A DNA stretch of 64,000 nucleotides from Pomphorhynchus laevis (lineage: Eukaryota; Acanthocephala; Palaeacanthocephala; Echinorhynchida; Pomphorhynchidae), in assembly GCA_012934845.2 (NCBI GenBank), contig WNNJ02000927.1, forward strand, positions 1-64,000, written 5' to 3'. The notes below the pieces were generated by a model. It was not told the origin of the DNA, did not search any database, and saw only the letters and a program-made list of their open reading frames with translations. Of the stretch, positions 33,871 to 44,438 are shown piece by piece. Positions within the stretch are counted from its first letter, which is position 1. Every line of letters begins with the position of its first letter. The position numbers were made by a program, and so were the translations under genes.

Positions 33871-35150
33871 ACAAACGTTTCGCATATATAGAAGCTCTGT
33901 GAGCTTATCTTACGAAAAATATCAATAATCTGCTATATATAGGCATATATATGTATATATAGTTTCAATATTTGAAAATAAAAAACACCGACGTTTCAAT
34001 GTTTCATCTATATTTATTATTGTGGGTTAATTATGATCAAAAGATTTGACGACGAAACTTCCATAACGTAATATGATGTTTGAGCAAACTTAATTTTATA
34101 AATACTTCTCAAATTTGCTACACTTTAATCTTTCCAAGTTACAGGTAAACAATAACTCACTTTTAGAAGTATGACAATTCAAAATAATTTAGTCTTTATA
34201 ACTCATCGAAGATAATAAACCAAAACTTTTACAACGAAACGCGGCATCACAAGCAACTGCATTTATATTGTCTTCTGAAAATGTTCAGATTAAACTCATT
34301 CTTACAACGAGAAAGAAACATTTGTGTGACTTTGTTCAATGACATATACTTTTTGTCGAACCTTATTATTTCTTTGATGATATAAGTTCGACTATTATGT
34401 CATTCAGTCGCTTGTAACACGATTATTTGATTCGTGCTGTGCCGCGACGGTCAGTAGAATTCCTCTGACACAAACATAGATGTTGTGTGCATGTAAAATT
34501 TATATTATTATAAATTTTCTAATTTAGAGTGAAACCATTTCACCATTTCGAGTGAAATGCCGATTAGCTAAAATAAATTATTATTTTTTAATTCCAAAAA
34601 AATGTAATTAAAGAAAGAATTACCTAGGTGTGTCTGTAATTTCGCGATGAAACATTACTAATCACATCACGAATAGCGTAAGACTTCTAAATTGATTTGA
34701 CAATAACTAAATTATAGCCAATTGATTAAATGCTGTCCCTTTTTGTAAACGAGTATTTGGGATGTCTCCAGAAAACCTCGAATTTGACTGTATCAACTTT
34801 GTTATCAGTTAAATCACTAAATTTCATCTTTTCGTAATTGAACATTGTTGGTTCGACATAAAACTCTTGGTGAAAGAGCTTATCTCTATTAGAGTTATAC
34901 CAGTACCACATCAGCTTGCTCGTGCAAGCATTTGTTAACCGTTTGAATTTTATATGTATCATATTTTTAAACGTTTTTAATAATGTTTTTTTAGAAGTGT
35001 GTTGGTTTGTAATACAAAAATTCAATTAAGTGTTAGCTGCATGCCAATGCACTTTCACGGCCGTTGTTTTTACAAATAGCAATGCTTATATATTTATCTC
35101 AATAGCACTTAGATTAGCTATATTTTCTTGTTCTAGAAATGCTATAATAT
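33871..35150. other. Intron DNA between the palindrome and the PLE
   Basis: Mostly AT-rich, with CGACGTTTC- and AACGTTTCG-like strings near 33,886 and 33,991. It may contain the 5' flank or part of the 5' region of the PLE. The only notable open frame is at 34,726-35,025 on the minus strand. Confidence 0.4.
34726..35025 (-). CDS. Orphan open reading frame, 99 codons
   Basis: Not recognised. Met-initiated, with a composition more protein-like than chance frames here: rich in Lys, Phe, Tyr and Trp (for example LMWYWYNSNRDKLFHQEFYV), and with no signal peptide or membrane span. It sits antisense in FERM intron 5 between the palindrome and the PLE. It may be a fragment of an unrecognised mobile element or a chance frame. 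Confidence 0.25.
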   Translation of the reverse strand: MNFCITNQHTSKKTLLKTFKNMIHIKFKRLTNACTSKLMWYWYNSNRDKLFHQEFYVEPTMFNYEKMKFSDLTDNKVDTVKFEVFWRHPKYSFTKRDSI

Positions 35151-36209
35151 CAACTTGCTAGTAACAACGACAAAGCTAGTAATAACTTTGTCTTCACATG
35201 CAAAAAGCTTTATTATGATATACTAATGAAAGAGATTAATTCTAATGATTTAAATGCAATATATGAATGTAGTGATTTTAGTTTAGAAACAATTATTACA
35301 AGTCATTGTTCTATAATGGATAAAAAGGGTACAAAGGTTGAATCAGATAATAAAACTATACCTATATTATATTGGAATCCAAAATTACATAAAAATCTAA
35401 TAAAACCTAGGTTCATATGTAGTGCGTTTAAATGTACATTAAAACCACTTTCTGTCTATATGAATAAAATACTTAAAGTAATTAAAGCACATTTTAAAAA
35501 ATATTGCAAGGTAATCGAAATTAATACTGGTATAAAACACTATTTCAGTATTAATTCTACAAAGGAATTTTTAGAACAGACAAAAGGAATAAATTTTCAA
35601 AATATAAATACATACGATTTTAGTACGCTTTATACAAATCTAGATTTAGTAGATATTAAAGAAGCGTTAGTAAAATTAATTAACCTTATATTCGGAAAAA
35701 GATATACATATATATGTTATAATAATTATAAGGCCTATCTAACAAAAATTAAACCATCAAATAAATATAAATATATGGATAAAATTGAATTAATAGAATC
35801 CTTAAATATTTTGATAAATCAAAATTATTTAAAAGTAGGGACATCTATATTTAGACAAGTAAAAGGTGTTCCAATGGGTGGTAATAGTAGCCCAATTATA
35901 GCTGACTTGTTTTTAAGCTTTATAGAATATGAATTTGTTCATAACTGTGTAAAAACTAAATCTAAACAATATAAATATATGAAATATATGTTTCGATACA
36001 TTGATGATATATGTGTATTTAATTCTAATAATTTTTATTCAATTAGTGAGCACATTTATCCAGAAAGCCTTATTCTTAACAAAACCAATATTGATGATAA
36101 AGAAGATGTATATTTAGATATGAACATTAAATTAACATTAACTAAAACGACTATTAATTTATATCGTAAAGATGACATATTTAAATATATAAGAAACATG
36201 TTTGCATGA
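35151..36209 (+). CDS. PLE reverse transcriptase
   Basis: The frame is open from 35,151 (an in-frame TAA lies just before), earlier than the ATG at 35,226; KASNNFVFTCKKLYYDI upstream of that Met already looks like PLE protein. Motifs: PILYWNPKLHKNLIKPRFI (fingers), TYDFSTLYTNLDL (motif A), QVKGVPMGGNSSPIIADLFL (motif B) and MFRYIDDICVF (motif C). These are diagnostic of Penelope-like RTs, which are related to telomerase. The catalytic Asp residues are intact. The frame ends at TGA 36,207 where a shift moves the protein into another frame. Confidence 0.9.
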   Translation, partial: QLASNNDKASNNFVFTCKKLYYDILMKEINSNDLNAIYECSDFSLETIITSHCSIMDKKGTKVESDNKTIPILYWNPKLHKNLIKPRFICSAFKCTLKPLSVYMNKILKVIKAHFKKYCKVIEINTGIKHYFSINSTKEFLEQTKGINFQNINTYDFSTLYTNLDLVDIKEALVKLINLIFGKRYTYICYNNYKAYLTKIKPSNKYKYMDKIELIESLNILINQNYLKVGTSIFRQVKGVPMGGNSSPIIADLFLSFIEYEFVHNCVKTKSKQYKYMKYMFRYIDDICVFNSNNFYSISEHIYPESLILNKTNIDDKEDVYLDMNIKLTLTKTTINLYRKDDIFKYIRNMFA

Positions 36210-36459
36210 GCATTCATGCATACCATGTAATATAAAATATAATACATTAAATAATAAAATTTTGAGAATTGCAACAATATGTAATGATATTGGCTTTCTT
36301 CAAAATCATTTAAATAATATAATAGATACATATTTTAAACTAGGTTACTATAAAAATAACATCAAGCAGAAAATAGTAAAATATATAAATCAACACAATA
36401 ATATAAAGATTAAATTTAAACTCTTAAGTGGCAAATTTTTATGGATGGATAATAAATAA
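36200..36459 (+). pseudogene. PLE RT C-terminal extension
   Basis: The second frame reads HEHSCIPCNIKYNTLNNKIL, RIATICNDIGFLQNHLN and later LLSGKFLWMDNK before the stop. This is the post-palm block of PLE RTs. It overlaps the end of the main frame, so one frameshift separates them. No HHR-, GIY- or YIG-type endonuclease motif follows. Confidence 0.75.
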
Positions 36460-36830
36460 TATACTTTGCATTAGAATAAGATACTAGATAGTTATTTCAG
36501 AGGAAATACATCATTAGCAAGTATTTGGCCTCGCTGCTATGTTGGCTAGAGGAGTTAGGAGCCGAAACCTGATAGCATAGCAGTTTCTCCTGATGACCTC
36601 TAATTATTATTCTAATACAACGTCTGTTATTTATTAGTCAATTCATAAAAATGACGTTTATTTTAAATTTCATTTTTTTTATTTTAACTTGATTTAAATT
36701 ATAGAAAATCTAAAAACAATTATTTATTTTATTATTTTATTATTACTTTTTGATTTAGCATTATTATGTTTTGCTTATTTTATAATTGTATTAAATACGT
36801 AGACTCAGTTAGCTGTTCTGATTTGTTCAA
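36460..36830 (+). repeat. PLE 3' terminal region (reference copy)
   Basis: Order: ATACTTTGCATTAGAATAAG; AGAGGAAATACATCATTAG; CTGCTATGTTGGC; GGAGCCGAAACCTGATAGCA; TTTCTCCTGATGACCTCT; TATTCTAATACAACG; TTATTTATTAGTCAATTC; an AT-rich block; GTAGACTCAGTTAGCTG. The first and sixth blocks are near-complements, as are CTGCTATG and CATAGCAG, and AGAGG and CCTCT. The RNA could fold into one long branched hairpin. Confidence 0.8.
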
Positions 36831-36895
36831 ATTCACTAAAATAATAGCTTTGTATGTTGAAATAATTGATTTTTTTTCTAAATTACGCTGTATAG

Positions 36896-37016
36896 CCGAG
36901 CTAGGAGATTTTGATTCTAAACGTGATACTATTGGGTATGCATCTGAATTCCATTTGCTTCCATATCAAACAGAACAACTTGAACTTGCCGCGACTAAAC
37001 GTCACATGTCTCTACA
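36896..37016 (+). CDS. FERM gene exon 6 (F2 lobe)
   Basis: GTATAG acceptor and CTACA|GTAAGA donor. Reads AELGDFDSKRDTIGYASEFH then LLPYQTEQLELAATKRHMSL, the QAELGDYDxxxH...SEFxFxPxQTExLE block. Phase 1 in, phase 2 out. The acceptor lies only about 66 bp beyond the end of the PLE at 35.2-36.8 kb; the T-run at 36,871-36,878 may be its polypyrimidine tract. Confidence 0.92.
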
Positions 37017-37460
37017 GTAAGATATAATTGCTAAATCACTTTTTGTTTTCAACTTATTAAGGAGCTAATTTTTTATTAGTTTGATATATTTTCTTAATCA
37101 GAGAGATTGTAATATTAAAAACGTTTTAATGAAAATATATTTTTTAATCTAGAACTAGACAGAATACATACACAAAAAAGTCAAACAAGAAAAATACATG
37201 TATATACACAAGTGTTATATTACTTCTGTATTGGTGATTTTTTACTTATACATTTGCGCATCAGTATTTTTATCAGTCATAATTTGACCAATCCATTTTT
37301 AGTTAATCACCTTACCTAGTTTTGTCGTTTAAGTTTTTCTGATAACAATATACTCGATCACGTCTTTATTCGTTCCATAGTGCTCTGTTCAATGCCCAGC
37401 TACCGCACCTTTTCTTTGTATCATTTGTTTAAATTACTAAATAAATAAAGGGTTTTGCAA
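37017..37460. other. Start of FERM intron 6
   Basis: AT-rich, nothing recognised until the LINE D 3' end at 37,461. Confidence 0.5.
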
Positions 37461-37916
37461 AATAACTATATAACTGATAAAAACTTTTTGGGATTAAAAC
37501 ATGCAGAAAACACAATGTAAATCAATTGTCCATTCCAGTCGTAGCCTTTTTATCATTACGGCCTAAGATCCAGAGGGATCTTAGCCCTCAGGCCGCAGCA
37601 GCTCGCCGTCTTTCGACTGAACCATTCGGGTATTTCACCCCCTAAGAATCCAGTCGAGACGGACGATAGTCTGTAATCTCGAGATGAGGAGCTTGAGAAA
37701 CCTTAGTATTTGCTCTGAGGGACGTCCTGTGGAAAAGTAGACTAATCCCGATATAGCCCAAGTATCCCAGAGACGCACTCGGTTTTCTCCATTCAATGAC
37801 AGATGCTAGACCCGTTTCAGAGCCCGCTAGCTCTTTTCAGTATACGTTGAAATCTATCCGGTAAGCGTGCGCCGACCAATTCCCCGAAACAGGGAACCCC
37901 ATATATTTTACTCGAC

Positions 37917-38645
37917 TCATGAAGATGGGGTCTGGTTGAGGCGGCAAAATGGAGGAGATTGCAGAGATTGCAACTCACTTGAGCCTTTTTTGGTGGCTGG
38001 GGCGCCGTGAAAGAATACCACCTGCGATTTGTTGGGGTTTAAAATAAGATTGGATGGGGGAAACTGATTTTTTAATCTCAAAAATAAACGGCTATTGTCC
38101 GAGGCTACATCTTTGCACCTGCGTCCAGAGAACATGGCCGTGGTATCATCAGCGTATACCATAAGATGTTGATCACGTTTTAATGCCTTGAGTAGAACAA
38201 TGAAGGCAGCAAGATATAAGACAGGAGAAAGTGGGGAGCCTTGAGGCACATCTGTAATAGTGTAGAACAGTCGTGCATCAGGGTTGCCTTCATAATAGAA
38301 CCGCTTGGTGTACAACAAAATCTCCTCCCTGTCAGCAATTCTCGCAGGCAACCCGAGGGACCTGAGAGAAGAGATAACGAAGGGAATGGAGATCTGGTCA
38401 AATGCAGCTGAAAAATCAAGAAAAACAGCCACAGTAAGCTGATGACTGTTATTCTGACAAAACTGATGCACTTCACCAATTGCTAAATGGACCAAGCGCC
38501 CTTTGACAAACCTATGAAAACTCAGCGGGATCAAATTACGCCTACATAAATGATCGTGGATTCTGCGCGCAAGCGCTTTTTCGTAGATAAAGATTAGGGC
38601 GTTTTGAATCGAGATGGGCCGCAGATCTTTGAGATAATTGATCAA
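37917..38645 (-). CDS. LINE D reverse transcriptase, one open frame
   Basis: 242 codons without a stop. LRPISIQNALIFIYEKALAR (fingers), VAVFLDFSAAFDQISIPFV (motif A), TDVPQGSPLSPVLYLAAFI (motif B), LMVYADDTTAMFSG (motif C) and NLILNPNKSQVVFF (motif D). All catalytic residues are present. The frame opens at a Met within the fingers; the upstream part is in other frames, so the element cannot express a full protein. Compare the more decayed copies at 9.3 and 58.3 kb. Confidence 0.88.
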   Translation of the reverse strand: MINYLKDLRPISIQNALIFIYEKALARRIHDHLCRRNLIPLSFHRFVKGRLVHLAIGEVHQFCQNNSHQLTVAVFLDFSAAFDQISIPFVISSLRSLGLPARIADREEILLYTKRFYYEGNPDARLFYTITDVPQGSPLSPVLYLAAFIVLLKALKRDQHLMVYADDTTAMFSGRRCKDVASDNSRLFLRLKNQFPPSNLILNPNKSQVVFFHGAPATKKGSSELQSLQSPPFCRLNQTPSS

Positions 38646-40489
38646 TCTCTTTTTAGGTAAAAAACTCGACGGCTGATGTTGATGTTAGCAACATCTGACG
38701 AGGAGGCTAATTTCATTGTGATTGCGACTTCCTATCCCTGACTGTCTGTCAAAAGCTGACAGACACGAGTAGAGAGTGGCGCGTCGGGTTTGGAGGTGCC
38801 CAATGGCGGCCTTTAAGAGTTTCAAATATTTGGAACAGATAGATCCCTACTCCCGAAGTCGTGTCAGGGCGTGATTGGTTGGGAAGATAGAGTGGATCCG
38901 TAATCATGTAGGGATTGTAATTCCTCAAAACTTTGTCAAGGCCTATGCTATTGATCCAATCCAAGGCTCTATCCCTCCACTGACAAACTTCTCCTTCTTG
39001 AATATATTCCAAAAGGAAGACTCTGAAGGGTTAAGGTGAGCAATGATCACATTATCCCTACTCAGCTGGAATCTATATTGAGAGCTCCAGTATTCATTCA
39101 AAAGGACCAGTCTGCGGAAATAGAGATATTATAAAGGTGTAACATTTTAGCTAGATCATTGAGTTTTGTTAGGGTGGGATTGTATATGTGATCTTTATAG
39201 GTAGTCGAAAGGATCGCGGTAGCTTGCGATGAGAGGTCGGAATTAAATTCGGACAAACTCTCAATTCTAATTCTGAGGAAAAGTTGGATAGCTGCCTAAA
39301 AGAAAACCACTCTGATTGTATCAAAGTGAAACCTCCTTCTAAGCAACGTATCTTCCTCTAGCCCCCAGCGAATTAGGTTATGAGAGGTGGTCTGTTGTTT
39401 ACGCGACAGCTCAGTGCAAATGGGTTTTAACAACCACATCTTATTTATCAGTAATATGTCGAGGTAAGAATTTGTTGTAGAGCAATGAAAGGTGGAGGAA
39501 AGTGGCCTCATAATAAGATAGTCGAACCTTGCTCTGCAAAGTGCCTCATTTCTCCAACGACCGGTTCTGTCATTGAAGTCACCAAGTTACATGTCATAAC
39601 CGCTCCCCAATATTCGATCCAGGAGGTCACGGTTCTTGTAAATTTCTGACCGAAATAGACGTTGGCAATGCTAATACTATTACCGTTCTTACAGATTGAT
39701 ATGACTTAACAAGACAGGGCTGGACAAAAGTAGTCTAAAAGGAGGGATGATCTTAAGGATATTTTCACCTGGGTTTAAATACCTTGAGATGAAGAGGAGT
39801 GTGGATGGGAGATGTACGGATATAAGTGTGTGTAGATGCGCTTCAGGATAAATCAAATAATATCCTGGGGGAGACGAATAGACTGCGTCTCCAGAAGGAC
39901 TATATCATCTGAATCTCTATCAGATAGAAGGCTAATGGCGGAAGCACCCCTTAATTCCACTGAAGGATATTTAGTAAAACAGGCCCTTGATTACTTCTCA
40001 TTGCGTTGATTTAACCGGAGTGGGACGCCTACTGCGTATTCGGAACCAGAAGCTGAAAGGTCGCCATTTCCACCTCCGGTTCCACCAGGAGAAGACATTG
40101 GCCCACGTGCATTATCTTCATTTACATGTTTTTTGAGTGCACATTATGAGTTCGTGCGAACCAGCTTCTTTGATAATATTAACTGCGATGAATTATTCTT
40201 TTTGTTGGATTTTGCTGAATTTCTTTTGGCCGTCGCCCTCTCAACTGGGATAGCCTGGATGGAATTCTTAAGTTGACCAACTTTAAACGTAACTAGGTTT
40301 CAAGACGCTCGATAGATTCCTGATATCTCGCATCCATGAACTTTATTATGACAGCAAAGGAATACTTTCCTCTTCTTTATTCCCGTCTGCGATAGCTCCA
40401 TCAAAACTGTTGTGTTTGGGTATATCCTGCCTGTGCCACTTGTAGTTTTCAATGTGCATACTTTTTTGACCATGCGCGGTGCTTACCCC

Positions 40490-41140
40490 TGCAGTTCAAA
40501 CAGCACGGTTTTCTCTCGCATTCTGTTTGATGCATCGTACTTGATCCGCATACCCCGCATTTATGGGCGAAGAGCAACTTGATGACCAGTATCCCCACTG
40601 GTGACAGTTATTACAATGAGGGTAAGTTACTGTATTTGTCTCCAGTAGAGTAAATTTCAAATTGTACTTTATGAAAGGGTTACATGGAGTACTCATTAAA
40701 ATTTGAGCAACATCCATCGGTTCGCTGCAGAATGTTACCGGTATGAGATAACCATTCTTTCTAGTGATTAAGCGGATGTTGAAGATGATATATTCTTTCT
40801 TTAGACCTGCTACATCTTCTTCTGTCGGGATATTGTTGATTTTAACTCATAACATAATTGGTTTTGATAATATGGTGGCTAGATCCGAGAATCTGCTGTT
40901 GAAGAATTTGGTATAATATCTGGCCAAGTCGGGGGAGGCGAAGGATATTTTTACTTATAGTATTTGATCGTTTGAATATAATTCGTTTTTAAATTGGTTG
41001 ATGAAGTCTCTTAAGAAAATGTTGAATAGATTTTGCCTCTCTTGAGGCTTGAATAACTTGATATTAAGTTCACCAACTTTGGTCGACGGAAATTCCCAAA
41101 ATAGACAAATCTTTACTTACTTATTTAGCTGGAAAAAGCA
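40490..41140 (-). pseudogene. LINE D ORF1 (nucleic-acid-binding protein) remnant
   Basis: The minus strand reads VGELNIKLFKPQERQNLF, FASPDLARYYTKFFNSRFSD, VKINNIPTEEDVAGLKKEYI and FTLLETNTVTYPHCNNCHQW. The last block leads into a CCHC knuckle (CNNCHQWGYWSSSC) in which the usual His is Tyr. This resembles the domain before the zinc knuckles in ORF1 of I/R1/Jockey LINEs, which coats element RNA. One in-frame stop was seen within the domain; the remaining ORF1 is not visible. Confidence 0.6.
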
Positions 41141-41145
41141 ATTTT

Positions 41146-42548
41146 TTATAATTGTTTGAATGCCCTGACAACATGTTACTTACCATGTTTTTTCGCTCAA
41201 ATTACTACTGTTGTTGTTTCAACAAAGGCTAATTGTAAGTCCACTTTCGTCAGTGTATTGTACATTGCACGTTGTATAATATGCACTATATACAGTACAT
41301 TTTTATTCTCAACTCGTTTTATTATTTGGTTTGTATCTTATGCTTGTTGCGTTACTTTGAAAGCAGACTTTCTTTTAGATTGCCACTTGCATTTTGCTAA
41401 TTTTCTTTTGCACTTGCTGTTCGATGGACAGGTGTCTATGTCATCATTATAACAATTGAATTTATATCAATGTAATATTCTGAATCCTCTATTATACGAA
41501 AGAACTACACTGTAATCGATTGATGACTTTTTTGCTTTCAAATTTGTACTCTAGTTCCGTTATTCCTATCCAACATCATAGTTCCTATTTTGCAAAATGA
41601 ATATGAGAAAATGAAGCATGACCTGCTAGATAGAAGGTATACACAACGTCATGTATACAGAGAGTTACACAAAGCGATAATAAGGAACGATAGTATAAAT
41701 TTGCAAGCATAAAGTCGTCAATCGATAACAGTGTAGCTTGATGTGAAAGCACATAACTCCTGCAAACGCATATTTTTATTTCCGATTTACTAAATCTAAA
41801 TTAAAGAACTTAAACAATTACTAACATAATATTCCCATATATTTTTCAAATACTAGCCGTTACAATTTCGGCTTAAGATTAATAGCGCAATTCGTATATA
41901 TCTGAATTGTTTTATACCCCAATTTATAAAAGTGGGAAATCATTTACCTCTTTTATAATTTTTTGAGAAATAAGACGATATTAAGAATAGATGAAAGAGT
42001 TAACATAATTTCTATGAATTAGCCTAATATTTGTCGTGTGATGGTCTTCTAAATCACATAAACATCTGTGTAGAACCAATGCTAACTTTCGTAAAACTAA
42101 AGTATCATATGAAATACTTTTTTATAACGATGATTACAGCACTGTACTCTCATAAATTAAAAAAACTGATATGATAGGACAAATCGTTTAAGCTTGATTT
42201 CTAAAAGCACACGTCATATTGCCAATTACCAAACGTATTGGTTGGCTTTCGTATTGGTTGACATACGGTAAAAATGTCTTCATTGAGTTCATTAAGAGTT
42301 TATTTTATTATTTGAACAATATTAAGTGTCTCGAGGACTAGCCTGCTTATTTACGTCACACAGAATTCAATGTCTTGTTTATAATGTGATAGTCCATCAT
42401 GACCTCTATTTTTAAGGGTTGAAATTTTGCGAATATTGTAGTATTCTTATGCGTAGCAATAAAAGTTGATTATTTGTATTGTAAATGCAGTTTTATCAAT
42501 ATTATTTAACAAATCACAATAACATCTTGTACTTATTTCTCTGTTTAG
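41146..42548. other. Rest of FERM intron 6
   Basis: AT-rich. A 98-codon frame at 41,156-41,452 (plus) is Cys/Phe-rich with no recognised motif; probably chance. Confidence 0.4.
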
Positions 42549-42636
42549 AGGGACTTCACATAGTCGTGCTGAAATGCAAGTTCTTAATCGTGTTAAGTGG
42601 TTAGACACATACGGTCTCGAATCTTATTCTGTTCGG
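42549..42636 (+). CDS. FERM gene exon 7 (F2-F3)
   Basis: TGTTTAG acceptor and CGG|GTAGTT donor. Reads GTSHSRAEMQVLNRVKWLDT and YGLESYSVR, matching GxxPAEAExxYLxxAKxLEMYGVDxHxV. Phase 2 in, phase 0 out. The preceding intron is about 5.5 kb and holds a LINE D copy. Confidence 0.92.
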
Positions 42637-42686
42637 GTAGTTCTTATTTTTATATTTGTACTCATTTTACTGACTGTATCCCATAG

Positions 42687-42775
42687 TCAACAGACAACAG
42701 ACGATATCGATTCGGATTCACACCAACCGGAATTATTGTTTATAAGAAGGATCTAGTTATTTGTGAATACTTTTG
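42687..42775 (+). CDS. FERM gene exon 8 (F3 lobe)
   Basis: Separated from exon 7 by a 50-nt intron. Reads STDNRRYRFGFTPTGIIVYK then KDLVICEYF(W), the LGLTPTGIxVYxxxxxIGxYFW block that opens the F3 PH-like lobe. Phase 0 in, phase 2 out (TG|G for Trp). Confidence 0.9.
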
Positions 42776-42803
42776 GTATGTAGAAAATAATTTGTCCATG
42801 CAG

Positions 42804-42843
42804 GGTATTTATATTTAGGGTATCATTATGTTTTCAATTCATA
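42804..42843 (+). CDS. FERM gene exon 9 (small, F3 lobe)
   Basis: If the 28-nt stretch 42,776-42,803 (GTATGT...CAG) is an intron, the frame continues from Trp as VFIFRVSLCFQFI, fitting WPxIxKVSFxxxxFxI. A phase-consistent donor ATA|GTGCAT lets it join exon 10. That donor is weak, and an acceptor at 42,819 is an alternative start. Lower confidence than its neighbours. Confidence 0.5.
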
Positions 42844-43343
42844 GTGCATGAACCTTTTATAGCTGATTGTGCTGATCGTGATTTTGATGATTCCACCACG
42901 CTTTAACTAAAAATAATTACAAATCTAGGAACATTTAATGAATTAGACCTTGTTCCCTTCGTTTTGATCCATCCAAATTCGACTAATATTCAACAATAAT
43001 TAATTGTGTTTAGTTAATATGCTTTGTTAATGTGATATATACACTGTTTACTATTTATAGAACTTTATATATTACAAATATGTAGTTTATATAGATATTT
43101 CAGCTCTGGCAGTCTACTTTTAAAAATGATTTCATTTTTATAATTCATTCAACATTACCAAATAAATTCATATTTTCTATATTTAATGAGTATAAACATG
43201 TATTATCTGCCTAATATATTTATTAATTGTATATAATAAATTAATAAAATGTATACATGAATCTACACACTCATGTATATGTATTCATATACTTTTTAAG
43301 GCGACGTTGTAGCAAATTATCAAGAATTGATTAGCGAATTTTA

Positions 43344-43345
<2 letters not shown>

Positions 43346-43380
<35 letters not shown>
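43346..43380. repeat. (AT)n microsatellite
   Basis: Uninterrupted AT dinucleotide run of about 35 bp, directly abutting the palindromic element that starts at 43,381. Confidence 0.95.
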
Positions 43381-43388
<8 letters not shown>

Positions 43389-43783
43389 ATTATTTTCGTA
43401 TTGAAAAATATCTAAATGTTGTATTAAAAAAGACTGCATCTAATGTTCACCTATATATATTGTTATTGCGAAAAATCGCTTGAAACTGTGGTCCAGGAGC
43501 CAAAACTGGCTACGATTGTTTTATAATCCATAATTGCTGCAAGATAACTGGAATTTGATCATAAGCTCCATCAGTCTAATGTATCACTCTGCAACGGTTT
43601 ATAATAATTTCAAAATTTTTGTTTTTGTCAAGTTTACTTGTTAAATATTTAGATGTCTTTATTGAAATATATTAATATTACTCGTATTTCGATAACATAT
43701 TACCTACGTAGGTGAACATTGAACGCAGTCTTTTTTAATACAACATTTAGATATTTTTCAATACGAAAATCATTATAATTTTA
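43381..43783. mobile_element. MITE-like element with about 80-bp terminal inverted repeats
   Basis: The left end (43,381-43,457) and right end (43,704-43,783) are inverted copies with few changes: TTTTCGTATTGAAAAATATC and its complement, and AAAAAAGACTGCATCTAATG versus AAAAAAGACTGCGTTCAATG. The 250-bp interior is non-coding. In FERM intron 9. Confidence 0.75.
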
Positions 43784-44346
43784 AATTTTAAATTATTGAA
43801 AGATCTTTATGTAAATTCGTACATTACTAATCATAACTTTGTTTGAATTTTAAATATAATTTGTATTAATTATTTCCCTTGGCAAGAATTCTCTGTGTGG
43901 GTTGGAACGTTGTGTATATCAACTATATGTTTTTGTGCTCTCGTTGGCTATTTTGCATCAATAAAGAGTAATTTACACACTTGTTTATGTAACTATGAGT
44001 GAATTGAATAACAATATTCTTAAGTAATTCCATTGTGTATTGTTATGATTTAAATACCTTGGTAATTTATCTTAGATTTTTCTTTAATTGAATTTTGGTA
44101 AATACTATCTTAAATCGATTTATAGTTTAAACAATTTTGAGTTGCTAACTCCAATTTACCCTAATCACCATAAATATCAATCTAAATAAATACTATTTTA
44201 ATCACAATTATTGTGTGTTTGTGCTCGTTAGGCCTCGACTGCGTCGTTGTTCGTACAAGCAGGAATCAATATATATTCACGTATTAAGTGACAAAGATGT
44301 ACGCTATTTTCATTTTTTAAATACTGTAATTGTCAAGTACTTTTAG

Positions 44347-44438
44347 AATACAACAATTACTAAATCTTATCGGTTTTTAACTGAGCGACGAGCGAAACTA
44401 ACTTGGAAGCAGTGCTCGAAATACCGATCTTTCTTTCA
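44347..44438 (+). CDS. FERM gene exon 10 (end of F3 lobe)
   Basis: CTTTTAG acceptor and TTTCA|GTAAGT donor. Reads TTITKSYRFLTERRAKLTWK then QCSKYRSFF, matching the last F3 helix (xxxCKxLWKxCxEHHxFF). Phase 0 in, phase 2 out. The usual Cys of CK-LWK is Ala here. Confidence 0.88.

Larger units (their letters stand above)
35151..36830 (+). mobile_element. Penelope-like element (PLE), 5'-truncated
   Basis: Plus-strand element with a PLE reverse transcriptase (35,151-36,209), a C-terminal extension in a second frame (to 36,459) and a 3' terminal region of about 370 bp that recurs alone elsewhere in the window. No GIY-YIG endonuclease domain follows the RT. The 3' border is near 36,825 (ACTCAGTTAGCTGTTCTGAT). 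The codons before the stop are shared with the copy at 6.9 kb, so the C-terminus seen here is probably natural. Confidence 0.88.
37461..41145 (-). mobile_element. LINE family D copy 2 (best copy)
   Basis: Minus-strand LINE of about 3.7 kb in FERM intron 6, antisense to the gene. Order on the minus strand: ORF1 with a zinc-knuckle domain (41.1-40.5 kb), apurinic-endonuclease and linker region (40.2-38.7 kb, broken), RT (38,645-37,917), C-terminal tail and 3' UTR. Shared 3' sequence with copy 3 begins near 37,461 (AACTATATAACTGATAAAAA). I/R1/Jockey-like overall; clade not settled. Confidence 0.78.

Noticed and set aside
36500-36620. A complete hammerhead ribozyme in the PLE end
   Set aside because: GAAAC and CTGATGA strings are present, but their order and the adjacent stems do not fit type I, II or III on either strand as far as I could thread them. 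Kept only as a testable idea.
41156-41452. 98-codon Cys/Phe-rich plus frame
   Set aside because: No motif and low complexity; probably chance in AT-rich intron DNA.
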